NCBI GenBank assembly: GCA_026001145.1
Contig: BNZN01000022.1
Coordinates: 1-12,440, forward strand
Direction: 5' to 3'
Length of the DNA: 12,440 bases
DNA from: Clostridia bacterium
GTDB taxonomy: Bacteria > Bacillota > Clostridia > Oscillospirales > Ruminococcaceae
In this document: positions 1 through 5,732 of the stretch, in pieces
Position numbering within the stretch: position 1 is the stretch's first letter
How the letters are laid out: every line of letters begins with the position of its first letter
Program-made: the position numbers and the translations under genes
The notes under the pieces: model-generated
What the model was told of the DNA's origin: nothing
Seen by the model: the letters and a program-made list of their open reading frames with translations, nothing else
Database searches by the model: none

Positions 1-225
1 AAGCTGCATATCTCTGAGATAAAGCAGCTTGGTGAATCGTTAAATTTGTTTTTTAATGCAGGTGCAGATGAGCTAATTTTGACACAGCTGAAAGCGAACG
101 AGAGGATCTGTGAAAAGCACAACAAAGCGGGCAAATATCTCGCGGTTAAGTTGGAAAAGGGTGAAAACAATCTGGAGGTGCTTAACACAGTTTTGGACGA
201 GGCCTTGGATATCACCAGTCATTAA
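1..225 (+). CDS. 3' end of an unidentified protein gene (partial, start outside window)
   Basis: Frame 1 is open from the first base to a TAA at 223-225, giving the last 74 residues of a protein that begins upstream. The visible part is charged and probably mostly helical, with regular heptad-like leucine/isoleucine spacing (ISEIKQLGESLNLFF, then LILTQLKANERI). It contains no membrane segment, cysteine pair or catalytic motif that I recognise. The segment has normal codon use for the window and no internal stops, so it is more likely a real gene end than chance. I considered a SpoIIIAB-like helical protein because of the leucine spacing, but that family ends in a C-terminal transmembrane helix, which is absent here. 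Its stop codon overlaps that of the convergent minus-strand gene, and no terminator hairpin separates the two. Function unknown. Confidence 0.6.
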   Translation, partial: KLHISEIKQLGESLNLFFNAGADELILTQLKANERICEKHNKAGKYLAVKLEKGENNLEVLNTVLDEALDITSH

Positions 226-449
226 TTGTGAGAAAAAAGATAATCCCGCGCCACGTCTTCTATGTGGACGGGAGAAACTGAGTGCTTTCGGCAAAGCTCC
301 ATGATTTTTATAACCTGATCTTTATCTCTCGAAATGGCGGGGACACTCACGGCACCAAAGCTGGTGGTTACTGATACGCCATAGATAGGGTGTCTAGTGC
401 CATCACTTTCGAAAGCTGTTTCGAAAAGTTCGATGTTATAGAAATCCAC
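222..449 (-). CDS. DUF6514-like small protein (about 75 aa)
   Basis: This minus-strand gene encodes a small soluble protein whose pattern matches my memory of the DUF6514 family of Clostridia: an N-terminal strand, then HPIYGVSV, then AISRDKDQVIKIMELCRKHSVSPVHIEDVARDYL (short helix, conserved D/N and H positions, acidic end). No function is established for that family as far as I know. I start it at the GTG at 449, not at the in-frame GTG at 458, for two reasons. The Shine-Dalgarno-like AGGTG at 456-460 sits 6 nt before the 449 codon but overlaps the 458 codon. Also, in the duplicated copy (561-662) the 458-equivalent codon has become GTA while the 449-equivalent GTG is kept. Upstream lie a 5' hairpin and paired Spo0A-type boxes, suggesting control by the sporulation/transition-state regulator. 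The stop overlaps that of the convergent gene ending at 225. Family assignment is by pattern only. Confidence 0.65.
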   Translation of the reverse strand: MDFYNIELFETAFESDGTRHPIYGVSVTTSFGAVSVPAISRDKDQVIKIMELCRKHSVSPVHIEDVARDYLFSHN

Positions 450-560
450 AATAATCACCTAATAATCTTAAAATCTAGAGGTTGTGTTTAACGCGACCTC
501 TAGATTTATTTTATCACAAAAATATATGTTTTATTGGGAAATATTTCGACATTTTTCGAC
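371..560. repeat. Tandem imperfect repeat, copy 1 (promoter, 5' hairpin and 5' coding part of the DUF6514-like gene)
   Basis: This stretch aligns colinearly with 584-772 with many scattered substitutions but few length changes. Shared landmarks, read on the plus strand, are GCCATAGATAGGGTGT, the start-codon region, the AAATCTAG...CTAGATTT inverted repeat with TAACGCG in its loop, TTATCAC, and the ATTTTTCGAC box. This copy is attached to the complete gene. The divergence shows the duplication is not recent. Confidence 0.85.
471..507 (-). other. 5'-UTR hairpin of the DUF6514-like gene, copy 1
   Basis: A perfect 12-bp inverted repeat (471-482 with 496-507) encloses a 13-nt loop containing TAACGCG. 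On the minus strand it follows the predicted -10 (521-526) almost immediately, so the transcript would begin with this hairpin and then reach the ribosome site at 456-460. It is therefore a leader element rather than a terminator of this gene. The second copy (683-720) preserves the stem with a compensated base pair (A479-T499 becomes G691-C712), which supports selection on the structure at some time. Possible roles are mRNA 5'-end protection or translational control. Confidence 0.65.
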
Positions 561-561
561 T
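521..561 (-). promoter_or_regulatory. Predicted Spo0A-controlled promoter with two 0A boxes, copy 1
   Basis: On the minus strand there are two 7-mers matching or nearly matching the 0A box TGNCGAA: TGTCGAA (545-551, exact) and AGTCGAA (555-561, first base differs). They are spaced exactly 10 bp apart. Eighteen bases downstream is a -10-like TATATT (521-526), and no TTGACA-like -35 is present. Boxes overlapping the -35 region with a weak -35 is the arrangement described for Spo0A-activated sigma-A promoters. The call rests on motif and geometry only. Confidence 0.6.
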
Positions 562-662
562 TACACTAAGGCCATAGGGACTGCTGATATGCCATAGATA
601 GGGTGTCCAGTGCCACCACTTTCGGAAGTTGTTTTGAAAAGTACGACGTTATAAAAATCCAC
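561..662 (-). pseudogene. Truncated duplicate of the DUF6514-like gene (33 codons)
   Basis: Reading the minus strand from GTG at 662 gives VDFYNVVLFKTTSESGGTGHPIYGISAVPMALV followed by a TAA at 561-563. The first 27 or so residues parallel the intact gene (VDFYNIELFETAFESDGTRHPIYGVSV). After that the coding homology stops, and the stub ends within the promoter region of copy 1. The ribosome site is also weakened: AGGTG of the intact gene reads TGGTA here. No internal stop lies in the homologous part, so the stub could still be translated at a low level, but the C-terminal half of the domain (the DKDQV...EDVARDYL part) is gone. I judge it a broken paralogue left by a tandem duplication with a deletion junction near 563-584. 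Confidence 0.7.
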
Positions 663-772
663 GATAATTACCAATAATTTCAAAATCTAGGGGCCCGTGC
701 CTAACGCGACCCCTAGATTTATTTATCACGAAAATGTATGTTTCATCGAGGAATAATTAGACATTTTTCGAC
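584..772. repeat. Tandem imperfect repeat, copy 2
   Basis: This is the counterpart of 371-560, in the same orientation and about 189 bp long. It keeps the truncated coding start, the hairpin, the -10-like element and both Spo0A-type boxes. Its left edge lies about where coding homology is lost, and its right edge coincides with the outer 0A box. Confidence 0.85.
683..720 (-). other. 5'-UTR hairpin, copy 2
   Basis: An 11-bp perfect stem (683-693 with 710-720) encloses a loop with the same TAACGCG heptamer as copy 1. Relative to copy 1 one interior pair has changed on both arms (A-T to G-C), and the pair next to the loop is lost (C694 opposite A709). It lies between the copy-2 promoter and the stub gene. 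Confidence 0.6.
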
Positions 773-773
773 A
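733..773 (-). promoter_or_regulatory. Predicted Spo0A-controlled promoter with two 0A boxes, copy 2
   Basis: On the minus strand, TGTCGAA (767-773, exact 0A box) and TGTCTAA (757-763, one mismatch) are again 10 bp apart. They are followed after 18 bp by TACATT (733-738) in the -10 position. Relative to copy 1 the perfect box is now the outer one. It would drive the truncated gene and, by read-through, the intact copy. Confidence 0.55.
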
Positions 774-832
774 ATTAATGCTTGGGTATTTGGGTTTTTG
801 AAAAATATGACGAAATAATTTAACAAAATAAT

Positions 833-861
833 TTGATTTTTAGATTTGTTTTTGCTATAAT
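833..861 (+). promoter_or_regulatory. Strong sigma-A-like promoter (TTGATT-17-TATAAT, extended -10)
   Basis: TTGATT (833-838), a 17-bp spacer and a perfect TATAAT (856-861) preceded by TGC form a near-consensus promoter. The flanking region 773-855 is very AT-rich. The first downstream ATG (864) is only 2 bp from the -10, so it cannot have a normal leader. The promoter therefore appears cut off from its original gene and now faces a gene remnant. Confidence 0.6.
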
Positions 862-863
862 AC

Positions 864-1291
864 ATGCAACAAGAGTTGCAAGATTCGGCCCTGCTCACCA
901 CGCTGAATGGCTGGATCCCAGAAGGCTTCACGACTTACCGCTTTGTTGAAGACACAGAAAATGTTAATGCTGGCTATCCGATTTTAGATTGGCAAGCTTC
1001 TGGAGGAGACGAGGGAGACGAGGAAGACGAGGGCGAGGGAGACAGTGAAGAAGAAGAGTGGTGCACATTCCTGTTGAGGACGCTTCTGGCGCAAGACTGC
1101 AAATTACCGTAACGCCTGACCCAGGCTACTTATTGAAAGACATTTTGGTTAATGGTGTGAAACTCGCTGGTGTGCCAACTATGCCGACTAGTGGCGTTGT
1201 AACATTTACGTATCCTCTCTCGGGTGCCGGAATCATTGACGGTACACATATTCAAGCAGTCTTTGCGCGCAACTTAGGAAATCAAACTTAA
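864..1291 (+). pseudogene. Frameshifted remnant of the C-terminus of a surface/secreted protein
   Basis: Two frames together encode one recognisable protein tail. The first (864 to about 1056) reads ELQDSALLTTLNGW...FVEDTENVNAGYPILDWQ, then an acidic G/E/D-rich linker. NxGYPxLxWQ is a motif I associate with the ends of large Gram-positive surface proteins. The second frame (about 1058-1291) continues with VEDASGARLQITVTPDPGYLLKDILVNGVKL...GTHIQAVFARN, which resembles the bacterial repeat domains that end in AVFxR. The frames differ by one base, and the switch lies in the purine-rich GAAGAAGAAGAG tract near 1046-1060, consistent with a 1-base deletion by slippage. No signal peptide or upstream domains remain: a stop lies in frame at 858, and no ribosome site precedes 864. 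The piece is probably the broken 3' end of a much longer gene. A sequencing error at the purine tract could explain the frameshift but not the missing front. Confidence 0.65.
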
Positions 1292-1349
1292 GAGGCTTAG
1301 AATTTTTTGGCTTAGCTCATTGTGACGAACAAGTAGAAATTTGAAAAGT

Positions 1350-1382
1350 GGATCAGTTCGAAAAGACTGATCCATTCGTTTT
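1350..1382 (+). terminator. Rho-independent terminator
   Basis: A perfect 8-bp stem GGATCAGT/ACTGATCC (1350-1357 with 1366-1373) with an 8-nt loop is followed by ATTCGTTTT. It lies after the surface-protein remnant and before the gpsA promoter, so it is probably the original terminator of the broken gene. It would also insulate gpsA from upstream transcription. The T-tract is interrupted, so its strength is uncertain. Confidence 0.6.
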
Positions 1383-1400
1383 GCATCAGGGAATTTGAAG

Positions 1401-1429
1401 TTGCAGAGAACCTAGAAATGATGTAAAAT
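1401..1429 (+). promoter_or_regulatory. Predicted sigma-A promoter of the gpsA operon
   Basis: TTGCAG (1401-1406), a 17-bp spacer and TAAAAT (1424-1429) lie 39 bp upstream of the gpsA start and just after the terminator at 1350-1382. Both hexamers differ from consensus, suggesting moderate housekeeping strength. Confidence 0.5.
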
Positions 1430-1467
1430 AATGACCGGGTGAAAACAACAAGGAAAGATGTGATTTT

Positions 1468-2457
1468 ATGGCAAATATTTCGATAATGGGAGCCGGAAGT
1501 TTTGGTCTTGCGCTTGCTGTGACTGTTGAAAAGAACGGGCATGATGTGACTGTTTGGTCGTTTCAAGAAAAAGAAAAGTTGGCGATCCTTGAAAAAAGAG
1601 AAAACAAAGAGCGGTTGCCTGGCATCAAGATTTCAGAAAGAATCAATATAACGTCGGATCTTTCGGAAATTAAAGATTCAGAGTTTGTTGTTATCTCGGT
1701 TCCCTCACCTGCCGTGCGGAGCGTTGCAAGAAGCTTGAAAGAGCACATCAGACCTGACGCAATTGTCGACAATGTCTCTAAGGGATTCGAAAAAGAGAGT
1801 TTGAAGAGTTTGTCGCAGGTTATTTCAGAAGAACTTCCAAACGAGGTTGTTGTTGTTTGTGGGCCGTCACATGCGGAAGAACTGGCAAGAGCGGTTCCAA
1901 CGTCAGTGGTTGCCGCTTCTGCAAACAAAAAGGCAGCAGAAAGAACGGCGGCTTTGTTGCAGAGTGAAGTGCTAAAAGTGTATGTTTCGGATGATGTAAA
2001 GGGGCTTGAAATTGGCAGCACCTTCAAAAACGTTGTGGCGATTGCAACCGGATTTTGTGCCAAGTTGGGCGGAGATAATTTGTTGGCAGTTTTGTTGACC
2101 AGAGGTCTTTGCGAGATTGGGAAGTTGGGGGTTGCTGTGGGTGCAAAACCGCAAACCTTTGTGGGGCTTTCGGGTCTTGGAGATTTGATTGCAACTTGCA
2201 TCAGCGAACACAGCCGAAATGTGAGATTTGGAAGGTTGATTGGCTGCGAAATACCTGTGGATGAAGCATTAAAGCAGGTGAACATGGTTGTTGAGGGCTA
2301 TGAAAATGCTCAGGTGGCCAAGAGATTGATGGAAAAGCATGGGTTGGATTTGCCAATCATAAATTGCGTGTATGAGATACTTTATGAAGGCAAAGAAGTC
2401 AGCAGCATTCTGGAAACGTTAAGAGGCAGTAGTGTGTTGGAGGATTGTTGGTTTTAA
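1468..2457 (+). CDS. gpsA: NAD(P)-dependent glycerol-3-phosphate dehydrogenase
   Basis: GpsA reversibly reduces dihydroxyacetone phosphate to sn-glycerol-3-phosphate in the cytoplasm, supplying the backbone for phospholipids. The 329-residue length is normal for the bacterial enzyme. The N-terminal Rossmann fold shows GAGSFG (residues 8-13), NVSKGFE near 102-108 and CGPSHAEE (131-138). The C-terminal substrate domain shows the family's FKN with the catalytic lysine (K187), TRGLCEI from 211 and GLSGLGDLIATC (233-244). The ATG at 1468 is preceded by AAGGAAAG at 1450-1457. The stop is 6 bp before the next gene, so the two are almost certainly cotranscribed from the promoter at 1401-1429. Nothing is missing from the active site. 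The long minus-strand open frame across this gene is a codon-usage shadow. Confidence 0.97.
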   Translation: MANISIMGAGSFGLALAVTVEKNGHDVTVWSFQEKEKLAILEKRENKERLPGIKISERINITSDLSEIKDSEFVVISVPSPAVRSVARSLKEHIRPDAIVDNVSKGFEKESLKSLSQVISEELPNEVVVVCGPSHAEELARAVPTSVVAASANKKAAERTAALLQSEVLKVYVSDDVKGLEIGSTFKNVVAIATGFCAKLGGDNLLAVLLTRGLCEIGKLGVAVGAKPQTFVGLSGLGDLIATCISEHSRNVRFGRLIGCEIPVDEALKQVNMVVEGYENAQVAKRLMEKHGLDLPIINCVYEILYEGKEVSSILETLRGSSVLEDCWF

Positions 2458-2463
2458 GGAAGT

Positions 2464-3723
2464 GTGAAATTGTTTGAATATAATGATGAATTTTGGAATC
2501 TTGCCAGAGATACAGAAGAGGAATGTGCCTCTCGGTTTCGGCTGATTGACAAAACATTTGAAAAGAACCAAATTAGGGTTCTTGAAGCGTTCATAAAAAA
2601 TCGTGTGAGTGAACGGCACCTGTTTGGCACAACTGGTTATGGCTATGATGATACGGGAAGGGCAACGATAGATAAAGTTTACGCGGATGTGATGGGGTGT
2701 GAATCGGCTCTGGTTCGGCACAACTTTGTGAGCGGGACTCACACCTTAACAGTTTGTCTGTTTGGCATCTTGAGGCCAGGTGACAAACTGGTTTGTGTGA
2801 CAGGCAAACCTTATGATTCGCTTGAAAAAGTAATCGGAATTGGTGGTTATAAAAACGGGTCGCTTGCCGATTTTGGTGTGAGATATTCACAGGTGGATTT
2901 TCTTAACGGAGATCTTGATTATGAAGAAATAAGCAAAGAATGCCAGGATGCAAAGCTGGTTTATATCCAAAGGTCGAGGGGTTATTCGTCGCGTAGGTCA
3001 CTTAGCGTCACAGAAGCCGAAGAAATTATCAGAAAAATCAAGAAGATTAACAAAGAAATAATAATTATGATTGATAACTGCTATTGTGAGTTTGTGCAAG
3101 AAAGAGAACCTGCAATGGCAGATCTTATTATTGGGTCGCTCATTAAAAACCCGGGCGGTGGGATCGCAAGAACGGGGGGGTATATTGTTGGCAAAAGGAA
3201 TCTGGTTGCGCTTTGTGCTAACAGACTTACAGCGCCTGGCATTGGGGCGGAAGTGGGCTGCTCACTTGAGCAAAACAGAGAAATTTTGCTGGGGTTGTTT
3301 ATGGCGCCTCAAGCCGTGGCAAATGCACTGAAAACGGCAATCTTCTGTGCATCCCTTTTTGAAAAGCTTGGGTTCAGTGTTAACCCCGGCAGTTCTGATT
3401 CTCGTGTTGACATTGTTCAGAGAATAAAGTTAGGTGACAAAGAAAAAATGCGAACCTTTTGTGTGGGTGTGCAAGCGGCTTCCCCAATAGATTCCTTTGT
3501 AAAACCGGAAGAGTGGGATATGCCTGGTTACCAAGAGAAGATCATTATGTCATCAGGTAGCTTCACAATGGGGGCGACAATTGAATCTTCTGCAGACGGG
3601 CCGATGAGAGAACCGTATGCTGTTTATTATCAAGGTGGTCTTAACTTTCCAAGTGGCAAGCTTTGCGTTATGGAAGCGGCTTGGAGACTAATAAGGCCTG
3701 GGTCGTCTGACCAGGGCGAATGA
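2464..3723 (+). CDS. Methionine gamma-lyase family protein (PLP-dependent, YnbB-like)
   Basis: The protein belongs to the fold-type I PLP enzymes, in the Firmicutes family usually named methionine gamma-lyase family or, formerly, aluminium-resistance protein (Met_gamma_lyase, PF06838). Visible signposts are GYGYDDTGR (58-66), SALVRHNFVSGTHT (81-94), the cofactor-region aspartate in MIDNCYCEF (D204), and the probable Schiff-base lysine K228 in SLIKNPGGGIARTGGYIVG. Its 419 residues are the usual length. True substrate is unproven: members are related to cystathionine/methionine lyases, but few have been assayed. It starts 6 bp after gpsA. AAGGAAGTG (2456-2464) partly overlaps the GTG at 2464, so the in-frame TTG at 2470 (two codons in) has better spacing and may be the real start. 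A weak GC hairpin at 3696-3716 lies in the last codons. Confidence 0.9.
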   Translation: MKLFEYNDEFWNLARDTEEECASRFRLIDKTFEKNQIRVLEAFIKNRVSERHLFGTTGYGYDDTGRATIDKVYADVMGCESALVRHNFVSGTHTLTVCLFGILRPGDKLVCVTGKPYDSLEKVIGIGGYKNGSLADFGVRYSQVDFLNGDLDYEEISKECQDAKLVYIQRSRGYSSRRSLSVTEAEEIIRKIKKINKEIIIMIDNCYCEFVQEREPAMADLIIGSLIKNPGGGIARTGGYIVGKRNLVALCANRLTAPGIGAEVGCSLEQNREILLGLFMAPQAVANALKTAIFCASLFEKLGFSVNPGSSDSRVDIVQRIKLGDKEKMRTFCVGVQAASPIDSFVKPEEWDMPGYQEKIIMSSGSFTMGATIESSADGPMREPYAVYYQGGLNFPSGKLCVMEAAWRLIRPGSSDQGE

Positions 3724-3740
3724 GGAATGTGAAACAATAA

Positions 3741-3760
3741 ACCACGCACCATGCGGTGGT
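3741..3760. promoter_or_regulatory. Palindromic operator candidate ahead of the toxin-antitoxin operon
   Basis: ACCACGCA and TGCGGTGGT form an inverted repeat around CCA with a single bulged G, 20 bp upstream of the antitoxin start. RelB/DinJ-type antitoxins are ribbon-helix-helix proteins that bind such dyads to repress their own operon, so this is the most likely autoregulatory site. A GTGGTGAGAAAAGGGG stretch continues into the ribosome site. No clear -10/-35 pair was found beside it. Confidence 0.5.
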
Positions 3761-3780
3761 GAGAAAAGGGGCATGATTTT

Positions 3781-4056
3781 ATGGTTAAAAAAACTACTAT
3801 TCAGATCCGCACGGATGTTGATGTTAAAGTTGCCGCAGATGCCATCTTCAAGCAACTTGGGGTTCACATGTCAGATGCCATTAACATTTTTCTGCGCCAA
3901 TCTATCATACACGGTGGGTTGCCTTTTGAGGTGAAGGTTTCAAAACCCAACGAGATTACATTGGCTGCAATGGAGGATATTGAGCAAGCAATAAAGGACG
4001 GGGTCAGCGGGTTTGATAACTTCGAAGAGTTCCTTTCGGAACTTAAGAGGGATTAG
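3781..4056 (+). CDS. dinJ: RelB/DinJ family antitoxin
   Basis: A 91-residue antitoxin that neutralises the adjacent YafQ-type mRNA interferase and probably represses the operon. The N-terminal part (about 2-50) is a ribbon-helix-helix DNA-binding domain: the TTIQIRTD strand, then VKVAADAIFKQLGVHMSDAINIFLRQSI. That last segment is the RelB/DinJ signature, with the MSDAINIFLRQ helix. The C-terminal acidic part (NEITLAAMEDIEQAIKDG...EEFLSELKRD) is the toxin-wrapping segment. AAAAGGGG (3764-3771) is the ribosome site. Only 2 bp separate its TAG from the toxin ATG, so the pair is translationally coupled. It stands between two metabolic genes on the same strand, which suggests insertion of a mobile addiction module. 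Confidence 0.9.
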   Translation: MVKKTTIQIRTDVDVKVAADAIFKQLGVHMSDAINIFLRQSIIHGGLPFEVKVSKPNEITLAAMEDIEQAIKDGVSGFDNFEEFLSELKRD

Positions 4057-4058
4057 CT

Positions 4059-4325
4059 ATGCTAAAAATTGTTCTGCGCCATCAATTTAAGAAAGACTAT
4101 AAACTTATGGGAAAACGTGGGAGAGACATGGGACGCATCGATCGAGTTATGCATAAATTAGTTGATCAACAGCAATTACCAGAAAAGAATCAAGACCATG
4201 TGTTATTAGGGAAGTATGCAGGCTATCGGGAGTGTCATATTGCCCCTGATTGGCTTTTGATTTACAAGGTCGCAGGCAATCAAATATATTTTGCAAGAAC
4301 AGGCAGTCATTCTGATCTTTTTTAA
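4059..4325 (+). CDS. yafQ: YafQ-type mRNA interferase toxin (RelE superfamily)
   Basis: An 88-residue ribosome-dependent mRNA endonuclease toxin. All residues known to matter in E. coli YafQ appear at a constant offset of three: H47, H60, D64, W65, H84 and F88 here versus H50, H63, D67, W68, H87 and F91 there. The C-terminal YRECHIAPDWLLIYKV...FARTGSHSDLF block is diagnostic. The toxin therefore looks intact and potentially active. AAGAGGGA (4046-4053), inside the end of the antitoxin gene, serves as its ribosome site, typical of antitoxin-first TA operons. glyA starts about 55 bp downstream with no obvious terminator between, so the TA promoter might also contribute to glyA expression. Confidence 0.93.
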   Translation: MLKIVLRHQFKKDYKLMGKRGRDMGRIDRVMHKLVDQQQLPEKNQDHVLLGKYAGYRECHIAPDWLLIYKVAGNQIYFARTGSHSDLF

Positions 4326-4380
4326 ACTTAAACGCAAAACCAGCCGCCAAAAATCTAAAAAAATTTAAGGAGTGAATGTT

Positions 4381-5631
4381 TTGAAGAAGAGTTTGCCAGA
4401 GAACATCGATTTGCTTTCACAATTTGACCCAGAGGTAGCGGACGCAATTAAGTTGGAGCTTTTGCGGCAAAATGAAAATATCGAGCTGATTGCCTCCGAA
4501 AACATTGTGTCTGCTTCTGTTTTGGCAGCAGCTGGCAGCATTTTGACCAACAAATATGCAGAGGGGTACCCAGCTAGAAGATATTACGGTGGCTGTCAGC
4601 ATGTGGATACAATTGAAAATTTAGCCATAGAAAGAGCCAAGCAACTTTTTGATGCCGAACATGCCAACGTTCAAGCGCATTCCGGGTCGCAAGCGAACAT
4701 GGCGGTCTATTTTGCAATGTTAAAGCCAGGAGACACGGTTTTGGGGATGAATCTTGGACATGGCGGACATTTAACACACGGCTCCCCTGTTAATATTTCT
4801 GGTTCCTATTTTAACTTCATTCCATATGGTTTAAGCCCCGAAACTGAGTGTTTGGATTATGAAGTGATAAGGAGGTTGGCAGCTGAAATTAGGCCCAAAC
4901 TGATTGTGGCCGGAGCAAGTGCTTATCCAAGAAAGATAGATTTTGAAATTTTTGGTGAAATTGCCAAGGAATACAATGCCTATCTTATGGTTGACATGGC
5001 GCATATTGCTGGTCTTGTGGCTGTTGGGTTGCATCAATCTCCGGTTCCTTATGCTGATTTTGTCACATCCACAACCCAAAAGACGCTGCGAGGGCCAAGA
5101 GGAGGGCTTGTTCTCTGTAAGGAGGAATTTGCGACGAAAATAGACAAAGCAATTTTCCCCGGGACTCAGGGAGGGCCGCTTATGCATATTATTGCGGCGA
5201 AGGCGGTGTGCTTCAAAGAGGCGTTGACTCCAAAGTTTACTGAGTATCAAAAAAAAGTTGTTAAGAATGCAGAGATGCTTGCGGATGAGTTGACCAAGTT
5301 GGGGTTCAACCTTGTTTCAGGCGGAACCGACAATCACTTAATGCTGATTAACCTTAAGAACATGAAAATTACTGGCAAAGAAATGGAAACGAGACTTGGC
5401 GAAGTTAATATCACTGTTAACAAGAATACCATTCCGAATGATGAAGAAAGTCCATTTGTCACAAGTGGAATCAGGATTGGAACTCCGGCTGTGACAACGA
5501 GAGGATTTGATGAGTCAGCTATGCGGCAAATTGCAAAATGGCTCTTTTTGGGTGCCACGGATTTCGATGATTCAAGGGCACAAATTGTGTGTGAGGTTAA
5601 AGAGCTTTGCGACGAATATCCGTTATTTTAG
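4381..5631 (+). CDS. glyA: Serine hydroxymethyltransferase
   Basis: SHMT converts serine and tetrahydrofolate to glycine and 5,10-methylene-tetrahydrofolate, the main one-carbon source, in the cytoplasm with PLP. Length (416 residues from this start) and motifs are standard. Counting from the [15 protein letters not shown] near 33-44, [15 protein letters not shown] near 58-72, [14 protein letters not shown] near 97-110, [12 protein letters not shown] near 204-215, and the Schiff-base lysine K234 in [14 protein letters not shown]. The residue before the lysine is Gln rather than the more usual His, an allowed variant in this family. I choose the TTG at 4381 because AAGGAG (4367-4372) is 8 nt before it. 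The upstream in-frame GTG at 4372 overlaps the ribosome site and adds only MNV. It is the last gene of the gpsA-side plus-strand run and is followed by a 354-bp gap. Confidence 0.97.
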   Translation: MKKSLPENIDLLSQFDPEVADAIKLELLRQNENIELIASENIVSASVLAAAGSILTNKYAEGYPARRYYGGCQHVDTIENLAIERAKQLFDAEHANVQAHSGSQANMAVYFAMLKPGDTVLGMNLGHGGHLTHGSPVNISGSYFNFIPYGLSPETECLDYEVIRRLAAEIRPKLIVAGASAYPRKIDFEIFGEIAKEYNAYLMVDMAHIAGLVAVGLHQSPVPYADFVTSTTQKTLRGPRGGLVLCKEEFATKIDKAIFPGTQGGPLMHIIAAKAVCFKEALTPKFTEYQKKVVKNAEMLADELTKLGFNLVSGGTDNHLMLINLKNMKITGKEMETRLGEVNITVNKNTIPNDEESPFVTSGIRIGTPAVTTRGFDESAMRQIAKWLFLGATDFDDSRAQIVCEVKELCDEYPLF

Positions 5632-5651
5632 GGAGTGTTTGAGGAAGATTT

Positions 5652-5732
5652 ATGTTTTGCGATGAAATGGAATTTCAAACGGACTCAATCTCGCTGGTGT
5701 GTGCAAAAATTTGGAGTTTTTTAAATCATTAA
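5652..5732 (+). CDS. Possible small ORF (26 aa) just after glyA
   Basis: ATG at 5652 opens a 26-codon frame (MFCDEMEFQTDSISLVCAKIWSFLNH) ending at TAA 5730-5732. It begins 20 bp after the glyA stop and is preceded by GAGGAAG (5641-5647), a good ribosome site 4 nt away. No family is recognised, and at this length chance is a serious alternative. Confidence 0.2.
   Translation: MFCDEMEFQTDSISLVCAKIWSFLNH

Noticed and set aside
743..931. A 62-codon minus-strand frame spanning the promoter at 833-861
   Set aside because: AT-rich sequence with no ribosome site, overlapping the 0A-box repeat and the surface-protein remnant, and no recognisable protein pattern.
1563..2285. A 240-codon open frame on the minus strand across gpsA
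   Set aside because: It lies wholly within the unambiguous gpsA gene, has Ser/Thr-rich low-complexity translation, no ribosome site and no family pattern. It is a codon-usage shadow.
3696..3716. CCTGGGTC/GACCAGG hairpin at the end of the lyase-family gene as a terminator
   Set aside because: It lies within the last codons, has a bulge and lacks any T-tract, so termination is not supported.
1461..3784. Shared TGATTTTATGG just before the gpsA and antitoxin starts
   Set aside because: Only 11 AT-rich bases agree, the ribosome sites differ, and nothing else around them is similar. Chance is sufficient.
5082..5084. Gln in place of His before the PLP lysine of SHMT (TSTTQK)
   Set aside because: Gln is an accepted alternative at this position of the SHMT active-site signature, so it is not evidence of altered function.
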